A stretch of 64,000 nt of DNA. It comes from Pseudomonas sp. B21-023. GTDB taxonomy: Bacteria > Pseudomonadota > Gammaproteobacteria > Pseudomonadales > Pseudomonadaceae. Below are positions 29,205-38,975 of this stretch, in pieces. The notes under the pieces are model-generated. The model saw only the letters and a program-made list of their open reading frames with translations. It was not told the origin of the DNA and ran no database searches. The stretch is from assembly GCF_024749165.1 (NCBI RefSeq), contig NZ_CP087190.1, positions 806,001-870,000 of the forward strand, in the 5' to 3' direction. Every line of letters starts with the position of its first letter. The stretch's first letter is position 1. Both the position numbers and the translations under genes were made by a program.

Positions 29205-30083
29205 GTTGCCCAAGTGTTCGACAAGCAAGGCGGCGTAGCCAGGCAACGCGCTGAAGTCCCGCGAGCACAGCAGCAAGCTGCGCTTCGCCCAGGCCTCCTG
29301 CAAGGCGACCCAGCGCAGCGGCAAGCTGTGCTCCCAGCGTCGCACCGAGGTCAGCGGGACCACGGCCACCCCCGCGCCACCTCCGACCATCCTGATCACC
29401 CCATCGAATCCTTCGGCGCGAACGCGCACCTGCATCCGTCTTCCCAGGCGCAGGGCCTGCTCTTCGAGATGCAGCGCCAGGGCGCTGTCGGCACCCAGCC
29501 CCACATACCCATGGCCAAGGCTGGCGTTGAAGTCTGCCCGGTCGCTGGCGGCCAGCGGGTGCTCGCGCGGCATCACCAGCACTAGCGGATCGTCGCGAAA
29601 CGGTCGTGTCTGCAGGGTTGCGCAGGGCGCGGCATTCGAGACGATGCCCAGGTCCGCCATGCCCTGGCTGATCGCCTGGACGATATGCAGGCTGGGCAGT
29701 TCCTGGATATCCACGCTTACCCCCGGGTGCTCGGCCAGGTAGCCGGCCAGCAGCTCCGGCAGGTACTCGGTCAGCGCCGCCGTGTTGCACAGCAGGCGCA
29801 CCTGGCCGTGCAGGCCCTGGGCATAGTGCCCGAGGTCGAATTGCAGGCGCTCGACCTGCTGCGCGATCAGCCGCGCATGCTGCAGCAGGGCTTGGCCGGC
29901 GGGCGTGGGCAGCACGCCGCGGCGGTTGCGTTCGAGCAAGGGTATGCCCAGCGAGGCTTCCATGGCGCGAATGCGCGCACTGGCGGCCGGCAGCGAGAGG
30001 TGGCTGCGCCGGGCGCCAGCGGTGATGTTGCCGCTTTCGAGGGTGTGCTGGAACAGCTTGAGGTCGATCAGGTCGAAATGCAT
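29196..30083 (-). CDS. LysR-family transcriptional regulator
   Basis: A 295-residue LysR regulator from ATG 30083. The N-terminal winged helix-turn-helix (LKLFQHTLESGNITAGARRS, then LPAASARIRAMEASLG) is followed by a type 2 periplasmic-binding-like effector domain (about 90-290). It is divergent from a TauE-like permease 78 bp away and so probably controls that gene, the classic LysR arrangement. The effector is unknown. Confidence 0.9.
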   Translation of the reverse strand: MHFDLIDLKLFQHTLESGNITAGARRSHLSLPAASARIRAMEASLGIPLLERNRRGVLPTPAGQALLQHARLIAQQVERLQFDLGHYAQGLHGQVRLLCNTAALTEYLPELLAGYLAEHPGVSVDIQELPSLHIVQAISQGMADLGIVSNAAPCATLQTRPFRDDPLVLVMPREHPLAASDRADFNASLGHGYVGLGADSALALHLEEQALRLGRRMQVRVRAEGFDGVIRMVGGGAGVAVVPLTSVRRWEHSLPLRWVALQEAWAKRSLLLCSRDFSALPGYAALLVEHLGNKA

Positions 30084-30161
30084 CTGCCTCTGTCCTGGCA
30101 AGAGTCTGCCTGAGTATATGGCAGATTTTCAGCGTGCTGGCCGCACGGCAGGATGGCGGTC

Positions 30162-30926
30162 ATGAGTACCTTCCTGGCGTTTTATCAGAACATCGGTCCG
30201 GCGCTGTCATTGCTGGTGATCCTGACCTTCTTCCTGGCCGGCGCGGTCAAGGGCGTCATCGGCCTCGGGTTGCCGACCGTCGCCATGGGCTTGCTTGGCC
30301 TGGCTATGCCCCCGGCACAGGCAGCGGCGCTGCTGATCGTGCCATCGACCTTGACCAACCTCTGGCAGCTGGCGGCCGGCGGCCATCTGTTCGCGCTGCT
30401 GCGCCGCCTGGGCGGGATGCTGGCGATGATCTTTATCGGCACCTTGCTGGGCAGCGCCTGGCTGGGGATCGACAGCGGTCCGTGGGCGGCCCATGGCCTG
30501 GGCGCCGCGTTGCTGGTCTATGCCCTCTATGGGCTGGTCGGCCCAGGGCTGCGCGTGGCCCCGGCCAGGGAGCCCTGGCTGGGGCCGCTCTGCGGGTTAC
30601 TCACCGGTGTGGTGACGGCCGCCACCGGCGTGTTCGTCATGCCCGCGGTGCCCTACCTGCAGGGCCTGGGCCTGAGCCGTGACGAGCTGGTCCAGGCGCT
30701 GGGCCTGTCGTTCACCGTCTCGACCCTGGCCCTGGCGGTCGGCCTGGCCGGGCAGGATGCCCTGGGTGGCCAGGCGCTGGGGGCTTCACTGCTGGTGTTG
30801 GCGCCGGCGTTGCTGGGCATGTTCGCCGGCCAGTGGCTGCGCGGACGGATCAGCGCAGCGCTGTTCAAGCGCTGCTTCCTCATCGGCCTTGCGCTGCTGG
30901 GCGGGCACCTGCTGGTCAACGGCTAG
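30162..30926 (+). CDS. TauE/SafE-family sulfite exporter-like permease
   Basis: A 254-residue inner-membrane protein with about eight hydrophobic segments. The first repeat has TFFLAGAVKGVIGLGLPTVA, and the second GLLTGVVTAATGVFVMPAVP, the paired glycine-rich motifs of TauE/SafE transporters. ATG 30162 is preferred over ATG 30153 because GCAGGA sits at a proper distance only from the former. The substrate is unknown; the divergent LysR gene is its likely regulator. Its 3' end overlaps the convergent ABM gene by 11 bases. Confidence 0.85.
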   Translation: MSTFLAFYQNIGPALSLLVILTFFLAGAVKGVIGLGLPTVAMGLLGLAMPPAQAAALLIVPSTLTNLWQLAAGGHLFALLRRLGGMLAMIFIGTLLGSAWLGIDSGPWAAHGLGAALLVYALYGLVGPGLRVAPAREPWLGPLCGLLTGVVTAATGVFVMPAVPYLQGLGLSRDELVQALGLSFTVSTLALAVGLAGQDALGGQALGASLLVLAPALLGMFAGQWLRGRISAALFKRCFLIGLALLGGHLLVNG

Positions 30927-31230
30927 CGGACGAAGCGCTGAGCATGTCGATCATCTGGATGTCGAAATCGCGCTCCAGGTAATCCATGCGTTTATCGAAG
31001 AATGCACGCATATGCGGCAGTGCCGAATGCACGTCCAGCGCGTCCTTGTTTGCCCAGACCTCGAAAAACACGAACAGGGTCGGGTCTGCCTTGTCGCGCA
31101 GCATGTGGTACTCGATGCAACCCGGCTCCTGGCGGCTCGGCTCCACGTAAGGACGGAACAGCTGTTCGAAGGCCTCGGCCTGCTCCGGGCGGGTCTTGGC
31201 TTTGAGGATGAAGGCGTATTGCTCGGTCAT
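30916..31230 (-). CDS. Antibiotic biosynthesis monooxygenase (ABM) domain protein
   Basis: A 104-residue single-domain dimeric alpha/beta barrel protein: YAFILKAKTRPEQAEAFEQL, then PGCIEYHMLRDKADPTLFVF and FEVWANKDALDVH, the pattern of YgiN/ABM proteins. It is divergent from the MdaB-like quinone reductase, and YgiN-type quinol monooxygenases are known neighbours of MdaB in E. coli, which suggests a shared role in quinone cycling. ATG 31230 is chosen. Confidence 0.88.
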   Translation of the reverse strand: MTEQYAFILKAKTRPEQAEAFEQLFRPYVEPSRQEPGCIEYHMLRDKADPTLFVFFEVWANKDALDVHSALPHMRAFFDKRMDYLERDFDIQMIDMLSASSASR

Positions 31231-31388
31231 GGGGAAGCGCTCTGTAAGGGGAGTGAGCAAATTCTAAATCAACAATATGTTTACCATTCGTGATTTGCAG
31301 GCAAAAGAATTTTGCCCAGCCCTGGCTGTTTCCCGGGTGCCCGGTTGCCTAACCTGCCGGCAACTTCACTTACAGGGCTGACCCTCCC

Positions 31389-31979
31389 ATGAAAAAGATT
31401 CTCCTGCTCAATGGCGGCAAACGCTTCGCCCACTCCGATGGCCGTCTCAACCAGACCCTGCACGATGCCGCACTGGCCCATCTGGACCGCGCCGGTTTCG
31501 ATGTGCGGGAAACCTTCATCGACGGCGGTTACGACGTCCAGGCCGAGGTGGAGAAATTCCTCTGGGCGGACGTGGTGATCTACCAGATGCCGGGTTGGTG
31601 GATGGGCGCGCCATGGACCGTGAAGAAGTATATCGACGATGTGTTCACCGCCGGCCACGGCAGCCTGTACGCCAATGATGGCCGTACCCGCTCCGACGCC
31701 TCGCAGAAGTACGGCAGCGGTGGCCTGGTGCAGGGCAAGCAATACATGCTGTCGCTCACCTGGAACGCGCCGCAGCAGGCGTTCGATGACCCCAGCGATT
31801 TCTTCGAGGGCAAGGGCGTGGACGCGGTGTACTTCCCGTTCCACAAGGCCAACCAGTTCCTCGGCATGACGGGCCTGCCGACCTACCTGGCCGTCGATGT
31901 GATGAAGCGGCCGGATGTGCCGGCGGCGCTGGCGGCTTATGAGCAGCATCTGGACCAGGTGTTTGGCAAGGCTCAATGA
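31389..31979 (+). CDS. mdaB: NAD(P)H:quinone reductase, MdaB family
   Basis: A 196-residue flavodoxin-fold oxidoreductase with KKILLLNGGKRFAHSDGRLN (FAD phosphate loop region), VVIYQMPGWWMGAPWTVKKY and YMLSLTWNAPQQAFDD, characteristic of MdaB, the two-electron quinone reductase that limits redox cycling. It is divergent from the ABM-domain gene and 200 bp upstream of a LysR regulator on the same strand. Confidence 0.92.
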   Translation: MKKILLLNGGKRFAHSDGRLNQTLHDAALAHLDRAGFDVRETFIDGGYDVQAEVEKFLWADVVIYQMPGWWMGAPWTVKKYIDDVFTAGHGSLYANDGRTRSDASQKYGSGGLVQGKQYMLSLTWNAPQQAFDDPSDFFEGKGVDAVYFPFHKANQFLGMTGLPTYLAVDVMKRPDVPAALAAYEQHLDQVFGKAQ

Positions 31980-32007
31980 CAGCGCGGCTCCAACTGTCTT
32001 GTTGTTC

Positions 32008-32110
32008 CTGCACGGGCCTCTCGCCGGCAAGCCGGCTCCCACAAGATGGCGCATGGCTCAAGGCTGAAGCGCACGGTGTGGGAGCCGGCTTGCCGGCGAA
32101 AGGGGCGCGT
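32008..32110. repeat. Inverted REP pair
   Basis: CGCCGGCAAGCCGGCTCCCAC (about 32022-32042) and GTGGGAGCCGGCTTGCCGGCG (about 32079-32099) face each other between the mdaB and LysR genes, as a REPIN. Confidence 0.8.
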
Positions 32111-32178
32111 AGCGGCCCCTTGCGCGGTTGCTGCCCAACCGCTATGAATCACGGCATCCACCTGCCAAGGCCATCCGC

Positions 32179-33075
32179 GTGAAAACCCGATCCGAAGAAC
32201 TCCAGGTATTCGTCGCCGTCATCGACAGCGGCTCGATCTCCGCCGCTGCGGAGCAGATCGGCCAGACGCCCTCCGCAGTCAGCCGCACCCTGTCGCGCCT
32301 GGAGGGCAAACTCGGCACCACGCTGGTCAACCGCACCACGCGGCGCATGGACCTGACCGAGGAAGGGCGTTTCTTCCTGGAGCGCGCCCGGGCGATTCTC
32401 GAGCAGATGGACGACATGGAAGAGCGCCTGTCGCTGAACCGCCAGACCCCGACCGGGCGCCTGCGCATCAACGCCGCCGCGCCGTTCATGCTGCACGCGA
32501 TCCTGCCGTGGATCGGCGAGTTCCGCCAGCAGTACCCCGGCATCGAGCTGGAGTTGAACACCGACGACCTGATCATCGACCTGCTGGAGCAAAGCACCGA
32601 CGTGGCCATCCGCATCGGCGAACTGGCCGACTCCAGTCTGCACGCCCGTTCGCTCGGCTGCAGCCCGGTGCAGGTGCTTGCCAGCCCCGACTACCTGGCC
32701 CGGCACGGCACGCCGCAGCGGGTCGAAGATCTCGAGGCCCATTGCCTGCTCGGCTTCAGCTCCCTCGAGTCGCTCAACCAGTGGCCACTGCGCCATGCCC
32801 AGGGCGACCGCTGGGCAATCCGCCCGCAGCTGGTCGCCTCGAGCGGCGAAACCCTGCGCCAGCTGGCCATTGCCGGCGAGGGCATCGTCAGCCTGTCGCA
32901 CTTCATGACCCACGAGGACATCCGCGCCGGCCGCCTGAACGTGATCCTGGCCGAGCACAACAATGGCTATCGCCAGCCGATCCATGCGGTCTACTACCGC
33001 AACACCCAGCTGGCCCTGCGCATCCAGTGCTTCCTCGATTTCATCCAGAAAAAGCTGGCCGTCTACGCCTGCTGA
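32179..33075 (+). CDS. LysR-family transcriptional regulator
   Basis: A 298-residue LysR regulator starting at GTG 32179; the 17 upstream open codons are ignored. The helix-turn-helix is in FVAVIDSGSISAAAEQIGQT and PSAVSRTLSRLEGKLG; the effector-binding domain spans about 90-295. It resembles the regulators that sit next to mdaB-type quinone reductases, and control of mdaB or of itself is inferred from proximity. A REP pair separates the two. Confidence 0.9.
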   Translation: MKTRSEELQVFVAVIDSGSISAAAEQIGQTPSAVSRTLSRLEGKLGTTLVNRTTRRMDLTEEGRFFLERARAILEQMDDMEERLSLNRQTPTGRLRINAAAPFMLHAILPWIGEFRQQYPGIELELNTDDLIIDLLEQSTDVAIRIGELADSSLHARSLGCSPVQVLASPDYLARHGTPQRVEDLEAHCLLGFSSLESLNQWPLRHAQGDRWAIRPQLVASSGETLRQLAIAGEGIVSLSHFMTHEDIRAGRLNVILAEHNNGYRQPIHAVYYRNTQLALRIQCFLDFIQKKLAVYAC

Positions 33076-33193
33076 GTTGCCTGAACGCGACAGGGTCTGC
33101 CCGACGGCGGCGCGAAACGACCGGGGTGTTTGCTTAGTTACAGGGCTTCGGCCTTAATGACTGATCAACAAAAACAACACCAAGGAAGTGCGC

Positions 33194-34861
33194 ATGCGTA
33201 TTGTCATGTTCCAGCCCCTGGCCCTCGGGGCCGCGATCCTGAGCTGCTCCTCTGCCTTCGCCGTGACGCTGGAAGGCGGCGCGGTGGCCGCGCCTGATCA
33301 ATATGGCGCACAGGTGGCCACCGACATCCTCAAGAAGGGCGGCAACGCGGTGGACGCCGCCGTCGCCACCGCCTTCACCCTGGCCGTGACCTACCCCGAG
33401 GCCGGCAACATCGGCGGCGGTGGCTTCATGACCCTGTTCGTCGACGGCAAGCCTTACTTCCTCGACTACCGCGAAGTGGCGCCCAAGGCCGCGACCAAGA
33501 CCATGTACCTGGACGACAAGGGCGAGGTGATCGAGAACCTCAGCCTGGTCGGCGTGCGCGCCGCCGGTGTGCCGGGCACGGTGATGGGGTTGTGGGAGGC
33601 GCACCAGAAGTTCGGCAAGCTCGAGTGGAGCGAGCTGCTGACCCCGGCCATCGGCTATGCGAAGAACGGTTTCAAGATTGCCCAGAAGCAATACCAGTAC
33701 CGTGACGACGCCCAGGGCCTGTTCAAGACCGCGACCAATTTCAACGACTACTTCGGCAGCATGAAGGTCGGCGAGCTGTTCAAGCAGCCAGAGCTGGCGC
33801 AGACCCTCGAGCGCATTGCCGACAAGGGCGTCAGCGAGTTCTACCAGGGCAAGACCGCCGACTTGCTGGTGGCGCAGATGCAGGCCGACAAGGGCTTGAT
33901 CAGCAAGGACGACCTCAAGGACTACAAGGCCGTGTGGCGTGACCCGATCGCCATCAGCTGGCGCGGCAACGTGGTCTACACCGCGCCGCCGCCAAGCTCC
34001 GGCGGCGTCGCCCTGGCCCAGCTGCTGGGCATCAAGGAAGACCGCGCGGCGGACTTCAAGGGCGTCGAGCACAACTCGGCCAAGTACATCCACCTGCTGG
34101 CCGAGATCGAGAAGCGCGTGTTCGCCGACCGCGCCGACTATCTCGGCGATCCGGCCTTCACCAAGGTCCCGGTCGACCAGCTGGTGGCCAAGGGTTACCT
34201 GGCCAAGCGTGCCGCCCAGGTCAACCCGAACGCGATTTCCGCAACCGACCAGGTCAAGCCGGGGCTGGAGCCGCACCAGACCACGCACTTCTCCATCGTC
34301 GACAAACAAGGCAACGCGGTGAGCAACACCTACACCCTCAACCTCGACTACGGCAGCGGCGTGGTGGTCAAGGGCGCAGGCTTCCTGCTCAACGACGAGA
34401 TGGACGACTTCAGCGCCAAGCCGGGCGCGGCCAACGCCTTTGGCGTGGTCGGCGGCGACGCCAATGCCATCGCGCCGGGCAAGCGCATGCTCTCGTCGAT
34501 GAGCCCGAGCCTGGTGGCGCGTGACGGCAAGGTGGTGCTGGTGCTGGGCACCCCGGGCGGTTCGCGGATCTTCACCTCGATCTTCCAGGTGATGAACAAC
34601 CTGTACGACTTCGGCATGCCGCTGGAGAAGGCCGTGGCGGCGCAGCGCGTGCATCACCAGTTGCTGCCCAAGGACACCATCTACTTCGACAGCTATGCGC
34701 CGCTCAAGGGGCAGGTGGCTGATGACCTGAAGAAGATGGGCTACGTGCTGGAGGACCAGGGCTGGGAGATGGGCGACATCCAGGCGATCCGGGTGACCGG
34801 CGAGAAGCTGGAGACGGCGTCTGATCCGCGTGGGCGTGGGGTGGGGATGATCGTCAAGTAA
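33194..34861 (+). CDS. ggt: Gamma-glutamyltranspeptidase, periplasmic
   Basis: A 555-residue precursor that hydrolyses or transfers gamma-glutamyl groups from glutathione in the periplasm. A signal peptide (ending SCSSAFA) is followed by the large subunit; autoprocessing is expected before the nucleophile T363 in HQTTHFSIVD, giving the small subunit with GSGVVVKGAGFLLNDEMDDF and the MLSSMSPS motif. ATG 33194 is preceded by AAGGAAG; the earlier in-frame GTG overlaps that site. It is followed by a REP pair and a convergent chemoreceptor gene. Confidence 0.95.
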   Translation: MRIVMFQPLALGAAILSCSSAFAVTLEGGAVAAPDQYGAQVATDILKKGGNAVDAAVATAFTLAVTYPEAGNIGGGGFMTLFVDGKPYFLDYREVAPKAATKTMYLDDKGEVIENLSLVGVRAAGVPGTVMGLWEAHQKFGKLEWSELLTPAIGYAKNGFKIAQKQYQYRDDAQGLFKTATNFNDYFGSMKVGELFKQPELAQTLERIADKGVSEFYQGKTADLLVAQMQADKGLISKDDLKDYKAVWRDPIAISWRGNVVYTAPPPSSGGVALAQLLGIKEDRAADFKGVEHNSAKYIHLLAEIEKRVFADRADYLGDPAFTKVPVDQLVAKGYLAKRAAQVNPNAISATDQVKPGLEPHQTTHFSIVDKQGNAVSNTYTLNLDYGSGVVVKGAGFLLNDEMDDFSAKPGAANAFGVVGGDANAIAPGKRMLSSMSPSLVARDGKVVLVLGTPGGSRIFTSIFQVMNNLYDFGMPLEKAVAAQRVHHQLLPKDTIYFDSYAPLKGQVADDLKKMGYVLEDQGWEMGDIQAIRVTGEKLETASDPRGRGVGMIVK

Positions 34862-34877
34862 CAGCAGTCGGGGCTGC

Positions 34878-34985
34878 TGTGCAGCCCATCGCCGGCAAGC
34901 CGGCTTCCACAGGGATAGCGCTTGACTTGAAGGCAGCGCGGTCGGTGTGGGAGCCGGCTTGTCGTGGCGACGAACCGCGGCGATG
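34878..34985. repeat. Inverted REP pair
   Basis: CGCCGGCAAGCCGGCTTCCAC (about 34891) and GTGGGAGCCGGCTTGTCG (about 34947) face each other between convergent ggt and the chemoreceptor gene. Both arms carry a substitution from the usual core. Confidence 0.65.
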
Positions 34986-35015
34986 GGCCGCGCAGCGGCC
35001 CCGTTGTTACCTATG

Positions 35016-36935
35016 TCAGACGCGGAACTGGCTGACCAGGGTCTGCAGGTGGCCACCCAGGCGCGCCAGCTCGACGCTGGAGGCGGCGGTCTCGTCGCTG
35101 GCCGCGGCGGTCTGTTCCGACACGTCGCGCACGTTGAGGATGCTGCGGCTGATCTCTTCGGCCACGGCGCTCTGCTGCTCGGCGGCGGCGGCGATCTGCT
35201 GGTTCATCGACTGGATGTTCGACACCGTACGGGTGATGCTCTCCAGCGAACCACCGGCCTTGCGTGCCAGCTCGACACTGCTGTCGGTCAGGTTGCGGCT
35301 GCCGTTCATCACCTCGGCGACCTGCTGGGTGCCGTGCTGCAGGCTGGCGATCAGGCCTTCGATTTCCTCGGTGGACTGCTGGGTGCGCTGGGCCAGGCCA
35401 CGCACTTCGTCGGCGACCACGGCGAAACCACGCCCGGCCTCGCCGGCACGGGCCGCCTCGATGGCGGCGTTGAGCGCCAGCAGGTTGGTCTGCTCGGCGA
35501 CCGACTTGATCACGTCCATGACGCTGCCGATCTTCTGGCTTTCCTGCTGCAGCAGGGTCATGGCCTCGGTGGAACGGTGCACTTCGTGGGCCAGGCGCTC
35601 GATCTGGCTGATCGCTTCACCCACTACCTTGTCGCCAACACGGGCTTCGTCGTCGGCGTTGGTCGCGGCATGGGAGGCTTGTTCGGCGTTGCGCGCGACT
35701 TCCTGCACGGTGGCGGCCATTTCGTGCATGGCGGTGGCCACCTGGTCGGTCTCGACCTTCTGGCTGTTGGCGCCGGCGCTGGTCTGCTCGGTCACCGCCG
35801 ACAGCTCCTCGGCGGCGCTGGCGATCTGGGTCACGCCGTCGCGGATGCCGGTGATCAGGTCACGCAGGGTGGTGCCCATGCGTGCGATGCCTTGCTGCAG
35901 GGCACCCAGTTCGTCGCGGCGGGTGACGCGCAGTTGCTGGGTGAGGTCGCCGCTGGCGATGCGGTTGACCACGTCCATGGTCTCGCGCAGCGGGCGGGTG
36001 ATCTGGCGGGTGATGATGAACGCGGCGAGCACGCCGACCAGCAGCGCCAGCAGGGTGGCGGAAGTCTGCAGGCTGCGGGCCTGGACGCTTTCGGCGTCAC
36101 GGCGCTCGATCTGGATCTTGTACAGCTCGTCGCTGCGCTTGACGATGTCGGCGCCCTGCACGGTCATTTCAGCACGGGCCACGCCAATGGCGGCAGTGGC
36201 GTCGCGGAACTGACGCACGGCGTCGCGGTAGGCGAGCACGGCGCTTTCGAATTGCTGGATGCGTGAGGCTTCGGCCGGCAGCTGGCGCTTGAGGCTGTCG
36301 ATTTCGTTGAGGGCGTTTTCCAGCTGGCGCAGGGCGGCCTGCTCGGCTTCGCTGGTCAGGTCGGCGATGTAGCTGCGCACGTCCAGGCGCACTTGCACCA
36401 GCTGCTGCTTGGCCTTGCTGATCAGCAGGTACTGGGCCAGGCGGCTGGCGTCGCTTTCGCTGCTGGACAGCACGGTGCTGCCGATTGCCTCGATGGCGTC
36501 ATTGGCGCGGGCCGCGGCCTGGTTCATCGACTCACGGGCGGCGAGGGTGGTCTTGTAGCCCTGGCGCATCTTTTCCAGCGAAACCCGGTATTCGCTGATG
36601 CTCTGGCCCTGCTCGCGCAGCAGCTTGAGGTTTTCGGGGCTCTTGAAGGTGTTGACCAGGTGCTGCTGCTGGCTGCCGAAGGCGTCGAGCTTGGCCTGGA
36701 CGTTGGCCGCCGAGGCGTCGTCGCCGTTGGTCAGCATCCACTGCAGACGGGCCACGCGCAGGTTGGTCAGGTCACTGTTGAGCTGGGTGATGTCGCTCAT
36801 CCAGTTGCTGCGGTCGATAAGGCTGCCCAGGCTGTTCCAGCCGGTCAGGGCCAGCAGGCCGGTCAGGACCAGGACCAGGCCGAAGCCCAGGCCGAGTTTG
36901 AGGTTGACGCTGATATTGGCGAACCAACTGTTCAT
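35016..36935 (-). CDS. HBM-domain chemoreceptor, McpS-like
   Basis: A 639-residue chemoreceptor. A short cytoplasmic start and membrane helix ([17 protein letters not shown]) precede a roughly 250-residue all-helical periplasmic domain of the helical bimodular (HBM) size, a second membrane helix ([15 protein letters not shown]), HAMP and the signalling hairpin ([20 protein letters not shown]). The length and position next to ggt and pcaHG match what I recall for P. putida McpS, a receptor for TCA-cycle intermediates, but the ligand is an inference. It is convergent with ggt. Confidence 0.9.
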   Translation of the reverse strand: MNSWFANISVNLKLGLGFGLVLVLTGLLALTGWNSLGSLIDRSNWMSDITQLNSDLTNLRVARLQWMLTNGDDASAANVQAKLDAFGSQQQHLVNTFKSPENLKLLREQGQSISEYRVSLEKMRQGYKTTLAARESMNQAAARANDAIEAIGSTVLSSSESDASRLAQYLLISKAKQQLVQVRLDVRSYIADLTSEAEQAALRQLENALNEIDSLKRQLPAEASRIQQFESAVLAYRDAVRQFRDATAAIGVARAEMTVQGADIVKRSDELYKIQIERRDAESVQARSLQTSATLLALLVGVLAAFIITRQITRPLRETMDVVNRIASGDLTQQLRVTRRDELGALQQGIARMGTTLRDLITGIRDGVTQIASAAEELSAVTEQTSAGANSQKVETDQVATAMHEMAATVQEVARNAEQASHAATNADDEARVGDKVVGEAISQIERLAHEVHRSTEAMTLLQQESQKIGSVMDVIKSVAEQTNLLALNAAIEAARAGEAGRGFAVVADEVRGLAQRTQQSTEEIEGLIASLQHGTQQVAEVMNGSRNLTDSSVELARKAGGSLESITRTVSNIQSMNQQIAAAAEQQSAVAEEISRSILNVRDVSEQTAAASDETAASSVELARLGGHLQTLVSQFRV

Positions 36936-37160
36936 GCACGCTCTCCCAGAGAATGATTTCGCTCACTTGATCTCAAAAGCTGGGCGTTGTTGTTGTCAGA
37001 TAGCCCACAGATTTGTGTAGGACTTATCGGCAAAGAGGGGAGAAGCTGAAACGCTTTTTCAGCAAATTTGTAACTTGTTGAATACGTTTATGTTTTTGAC
37101 GTTGTCATTCGCGGGTGAGCCGGCTCCACGGCAGGAGCCGGCTCGCCGCCGATGGCGATT

Positions 37161-38045
37161 TCAGAGGCTACGCGCGCTGAACGTGTCGCACTGGTTCAGG
37201 TCGCCGCTGGAAAACCCGGCCTTGAACCAGCGCACGCGCTGCTGCGAGGTGCCATGGGTGAACGAGTCGGGCACCACGCGGCCCTGGCCCTGCTGTTGCA
37301 GCCGATCGTCACCGATGGCGTTGGCGGCATTCAATGCCTCCTCGACGTCTCCCGGCTCCAGCCAGTTCAGGCGTTTCTGCGCCTGGTAGGCCCAGACCCC
37401 GGCCAGGCAGTCGGCCTGCAGCTCCTGGCGCACCAGCAGGCCATTGTCGCCTTCCATGCGCTGGCCATTGCGCCGTGCGGCGTCGACCTTGGCCGAGACG
37501 CCGAGCAGGGTTTGCACGTGGTGGCCGATCTCGTGGGCGATGACATAGGCCTGGGCGAAGTCGCCGGCGGCTTTGAAGCGGGTTTCCATTTCGCGGAAGA
37601 AGGTCATGTCCAGGTACACGCGCTGGTCGCCGGGGCAATAGAACGGCCCGACCGCCGAGGAGGCGAAGCCGCAGGCGGAGTTGACCTGGCCGCTGAACAG
37701 CACCAGCTTGGGGTCGCGGTACTGTTTGCCGGCCTGGGCGAACAGCGCCTTCCAGGTGTCCTCGGTGTCGCCGAGGACCGAGGCGACGAACTCGGCCTGC
37801 TCGTCGTTGGCCGGCGGTGCCTTGCCGTCGACGTTGGCCGGGGCGGTCTGTTGCTGTTCCATCTGCCCGGCCAGCTGGCCGAGGATCTGCAGCGGGTCTT
37901 GCCCGGTGAGCCAGCCAATGCCCACGATCAGCAGGATGGCGCCGAGCCCAAGGCCCTTGCCGCCGCCGAAACGCATGCCGCCGCCACCCCCTGCGCCGCG
38001 GGCATCGACCACGTTGTCGCTGCGTCGGCCTTTTCGCCATTCCAT
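37161..38045 (-). CDS. Neutral zinc metallopeptidase, YpfJ family
   Basis: A 294-residue membrane-anchored protein. A glycine-rich N-terminus (RGAGGGGGMRFGGGKG) is followed by one membrane helix (LGLGAILLIVGIGWLTG) and a metalloprotease-like domain with the zinc motif AHEIGHHVQTLLG and a downstream ELQADCLAGVWA glutamate. Family members are widespread and poorly characterised. It is divergent from pcaHG, sharing an intergenic region with a PcaQ-type box. Confidence 0.9.
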   Translation of the reverse strand: MEWRKGRRSDNVVDARGAGGGGGMRFGGGKGLGLGAILLIVGIGWLTGQDPLQILGQLAGQMEQQQTAPANVDGKAPPANDEQAEFVASVLGDTEDTWKALFAQAGKQYRDPKLVLFSGQVNSACGFASSAVGPFYCPGDQRVYLDMTFFREMETRFKAAGDFAQAYVIAHEIGHHVQTLLGVSAKVDAARRNGQRMEGDNGLLVRQELQADCLAGVWAYQAQKRLNWLEPGDVEEALNAANAIGDDRLQQQGQGRVVPDSFTHGTSQQRVRWFKAGFSSGDLNQCDTFSARSL

Positions 38046-38122
38046 GTAGAGCTCTCCGGTTGCTGAAACATGAAGTCCAAGATTAGTTCAGCGCTGACCG
38101 AGGTGTATCCCCCGTCGCTGAT

Positions 38123-38142
38123 GCATAACCAAATGGTTATGC
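38123..38142. promoter_or_regulatory. PcaQ-type operator upstream of pcaHG
   Basis: GCATAACC-AAAT-GGTTATGC, a perfect 8-bp inverted repeat about 100 bp before the pcaH start. It contains ATAACC-N4-GGTTAT, which matches the ATAACC-N4-GGTTAA box known for the LysR regulator PcaQ. It is a strong candidate for activation of pcaHG by a PcaQ-like protein responding to a protocatechuate-pathway metabolite. Confidence 0.6.
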
Positions 38143-38244
38143 CATGGACCGCTGAATTCAATATTCATCCCTTCGCACCTGCCGGAAACTGCAAGTCCGC
38201 CTGCCACGCCCAGGCGTTCGATAATTCCAAGAGAGGAAACCGGC

Positions 38245-38964
38245 ATGCCCGCCCAGGACACCAGCCGCTTCGTGATCCGTGATCGCAACTGGCACCCCAA
38301 GGCCTTAACCCCCGACTACAAGACCTCGGTGGCGCGCTCCCCGCGCCAGGCGCTGGTCAGCATCCCGCAGTCGATCAGCGAAAGCACCGGCCCGGACTTT
38401 TCCCACCTGCGCTTCGGCGAGCACGACCATGACCTGCTGCTCAACTTCAACCAGGGTGGCCTGCCCATCGGCGAGCGCATCATCGTTGCCGGGCGGGTGG
38501 TCGACCAGTACGGCAAGCCGGTGCCCAACACCCTGGTGGAAATGTGGCAGGCCAATGCCGGTGGCCGTTACCGGCACAAGAACGACCGCTACCTGGCACC
38601 GCTGGACCCGAACTTCGGCGGTGTCGGCCGCTGCCTGACCGACCGCGACGGCTACTACAGTTTCCGCACCATCAAGCCCGGCCCGTACCCCTGGCGCAAC
38701 GGCCCCAACGACTGGCGCCCGGCGCATATCCATTTCTCCATCAGCGGCCCGTCGATCGCCACCAAGCTGATCACCCAGTTGTACTTCGAGGGCGACCCGC
38801 TGATCCCGCTGTGCCCGATCGTCAAGTCGATCGCCAACCCGGACGCCGTCGAACGGCTGATCGCCAGGCTCGACATGAGCCATGCCAACCCTATGGATTG
38901 CCTGGCCTACCGCTTTGACATCGTCCTGCGCGGCCAGCGCCAGACCCACTTCGAAAACCGCTGA
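38245..38964 (+). CDS. pcaH: Protocatechuate 3,4-dioxygenase beta subunit
   Basis: A 239-residue subunit carrying the non-haem Fe(III) of the intradiol dioxygenase that opens protocatechuate to beta-carboxymuconate in the beta-ketoadipate pathway. Iron ligands are visible as Y109 ([10 protein letters not shown]), Y148 (GPYPWRN), H161 and H163 (RPAHIHFS). ATG is preceded by GAGAGGA. pcaG follows after 11 bp. Confidence 0.97.
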   Translation: MPAQDTSRFVIRDRNWHPKALTPDYKTSVARSPRQALVSIPQSISESTGPDFSHLRFGEHDHDLLLNFNQGGLPIGERIIVAGRVVDQYGKPVPNTLVEMWQANAGGRYRHKNDRYLAPLDPNFGGVGRCLTDRDGYYSFRTIKPGPYPWRNGPNDWRPAHIHFSISGPSIATKLITQLYFEGDPLIPLCPIVKSIANPDAVERLIARLDMSHANPMDCLAYRFDIVLRGQRQTHFENR

Positions 38965-38975
38965 GGAGGCCCGTC

